This document shows, piece by piece, positions 62,138 through 64,000 of a stretch of DNA of 64,000 nt. The notes beneath the pieces were generated by a model. That model saw only the letters and a program-made list of their open reading frames with translations, was not told where the DNA came from and made no database searches. This DNA is from JBCCGI01 sp039029355. Its GTDB lineage: Bacteria; Planctomycetota; UBA1135; GCA-002686595. Every line of letters starts with the position of its first letter. The stretch's first letter is position 1. The DNA lies in NCBI GenBank assembly GCA_039029355.1, contig JBCCGI010000030.1:1-64000 (forward strand). Reading direction: 5' to 3'. The position numbers and the translations under genes were made by a program.

Positions 62138-62158
62138 TCGCGGCCGGGCTCCGGACCT

Positions 62159-64000
62159 TCAGGGCGTCGGATCCAGCGCCCGCGCGGGGCGCACACCGAT
62201 CGTCGAGCTCACCGCATCTCCGTGCCAGGTGTCGCGCGCGCCGGAGCGCAAGAACGCCTCGCTGTCCATGCAACCTCCGCCGCGGCTCACGCGATCGGAG
62301 GGGATCAACATGGTCCGCAGGCCGTCGCCGGCACGGGGCGGATTCGGATACGGGGAGTAGTCATCGGCGCACCACTCGCTGACGTTCCCGAGCACGTCGT
62401 AGAGGCCGTTGGGGTTCGGAAGAAAGCTCCCGACCGGCGCGTGGAGTGCGTATCCGTCGTCGAGCCACTCCATCACGGGCGCCTCCACCGCACGCTGGCC
62501 CGAGTCGCGCAGGGTCAGATCAGCAGCGTTGACGTGCACCGCGATCGACCCGACCTCCGCGCCGGTGTACCACGGCGTTCCCGTCCCCGCGCGCGCCGCG
62601 GCTTCCCACTGCGCCTCGGTGGGGAGCAACAGCCCGAGCCGACGCATCGTCTCGGTACTCTCGGACCACGAGACGGTCTCGACCGGATGCAGGAGGGTCG
62701 TGTCCGCGCCCAACCCGGTCGCGTGGTCGTGGCGCCCGGGGCGCAGATCCGCGGGGTTGTCTCCGCGGGCGCGCAACCACTGGCTCTGGGTGAGCTCGTA
62801 CTTCGAGAGGAAGTAGGGCTCTAGCGCGACGGCATGTACAGGGGCCTCGAACTTGGCGGCGTGCGGGTCGTAGTGGGTTCCGTCGGGCTCCGAGGTCTGC
62901 GCGCCGCACACCGCTTCGCCACCGGGGATCAGGATGAGCACGACCCCCATTTCCTCGGCGGGCAGCAGCTCTCCGGTCGCAGCGTCGCGCCGGGGAGCCT
63001 CGCCCGACTGCAGGTGGGCGAATTCCCACAGTCCGCTGCGCGCGTTGCGGCCGAGGGGCAGGAGCCCGAACTGGGGTTGCAGCGACAGGCCGGCGTACGC
63101 CGGGCACGTATCTGGATTCTGGATCGAGGCGATCGCCTCGTCCCAGCGCGCGCGCGCCTCCTCGCCGTCAAGCGTCGCGAGCACGAGTCGGTCCAGCTCC
63201 GCACGCCGTGCGCGCACGTCCGCCAGGAGCCCAGCCTCCGGGCCGAGTTGGTCGATGCGCGCGACGAGGTGGCTGAGGGTGTCGTGCTCCCAGCGCTCCT
63301 CCTGGGTCGCGAACCTCCACGTCATGCGTACGAAGGGCTGGGCCTCCAGCGGCTCGAGCAACGACTCGATCAGCCCGACTGAATCGCTCCAACGCTCGAT
63401 GTTGTCGCCGAGCTTCGCGGAGGTGTCGCCCGCGTCGCGGCGCTCGACGAATTCGTCGAGCTCCTTGCGACGGTCGGCGAGCATCTCCCGGTACCACTCA
63501 CGCTCGGCGTACCCATCTTGCCGCCGCTCGTCCGCCGCCCGGTCGTCCTCGTTGTACGGGATGGCGCGTTCACGGAGTCCGGCCAAGGTGGGCCGGTGTT
63601 CCCGTTCCCCGCGAGAGATCAGGGTCTCGGCCTCCGCGATCCATGCGTCGAGCTCCGCTCCGACGCCGCGCGTTCGTGGCCAGAGCGCGCTCGCGCGGGC
63701 CTCCAACTCGTCCAGGATCCCGAGGTCGGACAGCCGAAGAACCTCCGCCGTCCGTTGGCGCGCGACCTCGGCTTGGTGCTGCTCGCGGCGGCGCGCGAGG
63801 TCCAGCTCCTCGTTCTTCGCCTCGACCTCGGCGCGTCGCACCGACTCCCTCCACCCGAGGCCCACCGAGCCGGTCACTGCGACCAGCACCGCGGTGGTGG
63901 CGGCGGCGGCCGTCGCTCGGTTGCGCGCCACCCACTTGCGCAGCTCGACAACCGCCCCGGTTCGGTGCGCGGCGACGACGCGACCCTCGAGGTAGGCGCG
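62159..64000 (-). CDS. Ser/Thr kinase with FGE/SUMF1-like domain, 5' end beyond the window
   Basis: The frame runs off the right edge; 613 codons visible. The first residues seen, RAYLEGRVVAAHRTG, then ELRKWVARNRATA, are the usual linker between a Hanks kinase domain and its transmembrane helix. The helix follows (AAAATTAVLVAVTGSVGLGW). About 270 residues of coiled-coil-like sequence (rich in E, R, A, L) precede a complete FGE-like domain: VVLILIPGGEAVCGAQTSEP, HAVALEPYFLSKYELTQSQW, LLLPTEAQWEAAARAGTGTP, YDVLGNVSEWCADD, VSRGGGCMDSEAFLRSGARD, IGVRPARAL. The kinase domain itself is outside the window and is inferred. Same layout as the protein at 13450-15861 and, at its end, 29922-33941. Confidence 0.8.
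   Translation of the reverse strand, partial: RAYLEGRVVAAHRTGAVVELRKWVARNRATAAAATTAVLVAVTGSVGLGWRESVRRAEVEAKNEELDLARRREQHQAEVARQRTAEVLRLSDLGILDELEARASALWPRTRGVGAELDAWIAEAETLISRGEREHRPTLAGLRERAIPYNEDDRAADERRQDGYAEREWYREMLADRRKELDEFVERRDAGDTSAKLGDNIERWSDSVGLIESLLEPLEAQPFVRMTWRFATQEERWEHDTLSHLVARIDQLGPEAGLLADVRARRAELDRLVLATLDGEEARARWDEAIASIQNPDTCPAYAGLSLQPQFGLLPLGRNARSGLWEFAHLQSGEAPRRDAATGELLPAEEMGVVLILIPGGEAVCGAQTSEPDGTHYDPHAAKFEAPVHAVALEPYFLSKYELTQSQWLRARGDNPADLRPGRHDHATGLGADTTLLHPVETVSWSESTETMRRLGLLLPTEAQWEAAARAGTGTPWYTGAEVGSIAVHVNAADLTLRDSGQRAVEAPVMEWLDDGYALHAPVGSFLPNPNGLYDVLGNVSEWCADDYSPYPNPPRAGDGLRTMLIPSDRVSRGGGCMDSEAFLRSGARDTWHGDAVSSTIGVRPARALDPTP

Overview
This 64 kb window is G+C-rich and gene-dense. 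It looks like chromosomal DNA from a member of the Planctomycetota, probably an uncultured or little-studied lineage. The reasons are four large Hanks-type Ser/Thr kinases, three ECF-type sigma factors each close to a kinase, formylglycine-generating-enzyme-like (FGE/SUMF1) domains fused to kinases, a CxPSR sulfatase, a wax-synthase-like MBOAT, VCBS/FG-GAP proteins, and secreted proteins ending in recurring 110-145-residue modules. The organism is inferred from gene content; there is no rRNA or other phylogenetic marker. I saw no tRNA, rRNA, CRISPR array or intact mobile element.

Layout. 1-141: right end of an IS3-family element that cuts off the 5' end of an S41 peptidase gene (to 1285). 1.3-11.8 kb: DUF2959 lipoprotein, ankyrin protein, DUF418 membrane protein, two paralogous beta-helix proteins, an endonuclease/exonuclease/phosphatase-fold protein and a glucose/sorbosone-dehydrogenase-like protein, with a strongly folded intergenic segment at 8285-8441. 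12.0-23.6 kb: a signalling locus. On the minus strand are an unknown protein translationally coupled to a sigma factor with a long N-terminal extension, then a kinase-FGE fusion and another unknown. Divergently on the plus strand are a 1022-residue methyltransferase-containing protein, a zinc-ribbon/CYTH-like protein and a SpoIIE/PP2C phosphatase. 23.8-29.6 kb: tandem-domain S51 peptidase, D-amino-acid-oxidase remnant, small membrane proteins, MBOAT, sulfatase, IS3 remnant. 29.9-33.9 kb: one giant protein with kinase, TIR-like, STAND NTPase, transmembrane and FGE-like domains. 34-54.6 kb: peptidases (S9 types), an atypical topoisomerase I, three FG-GAP proteins, a beta-lactamase-fold/propeller fusion, and a secreted protein interrupted by an in-frame TGA. 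54.9-64 kb: two homologous integrase remnants, a sigma factor overlapping a kinase-TPR gene, a serine-protease-like protein lacking its serine, a third sigma factor, and a kinase-FGE gene running off the right edge.

How the genes fit together. The secreted proteins (beta-helix, FG-GAP, EEP, GSDH, S9 peptidases, sulfatase, protease-like) suggest a cell-surface and polymer-handling lifestyle. Their shared C-terminal modules may be sorting or surface-attachment domains. The kinase/sigma pairs are candidate signal-transduction units. The 12.6-23.6 kb locus and the kinase-TIR-STAND-FGE protein are the best candidates for undescribed signalling or conflict systems. Remnants of IS3 and integrase-type transposases and broken genes (S9A, DAO, FGE fragments) show repeated insertion and decay. 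All domain calls were made by eye from motifs; no database search was run.
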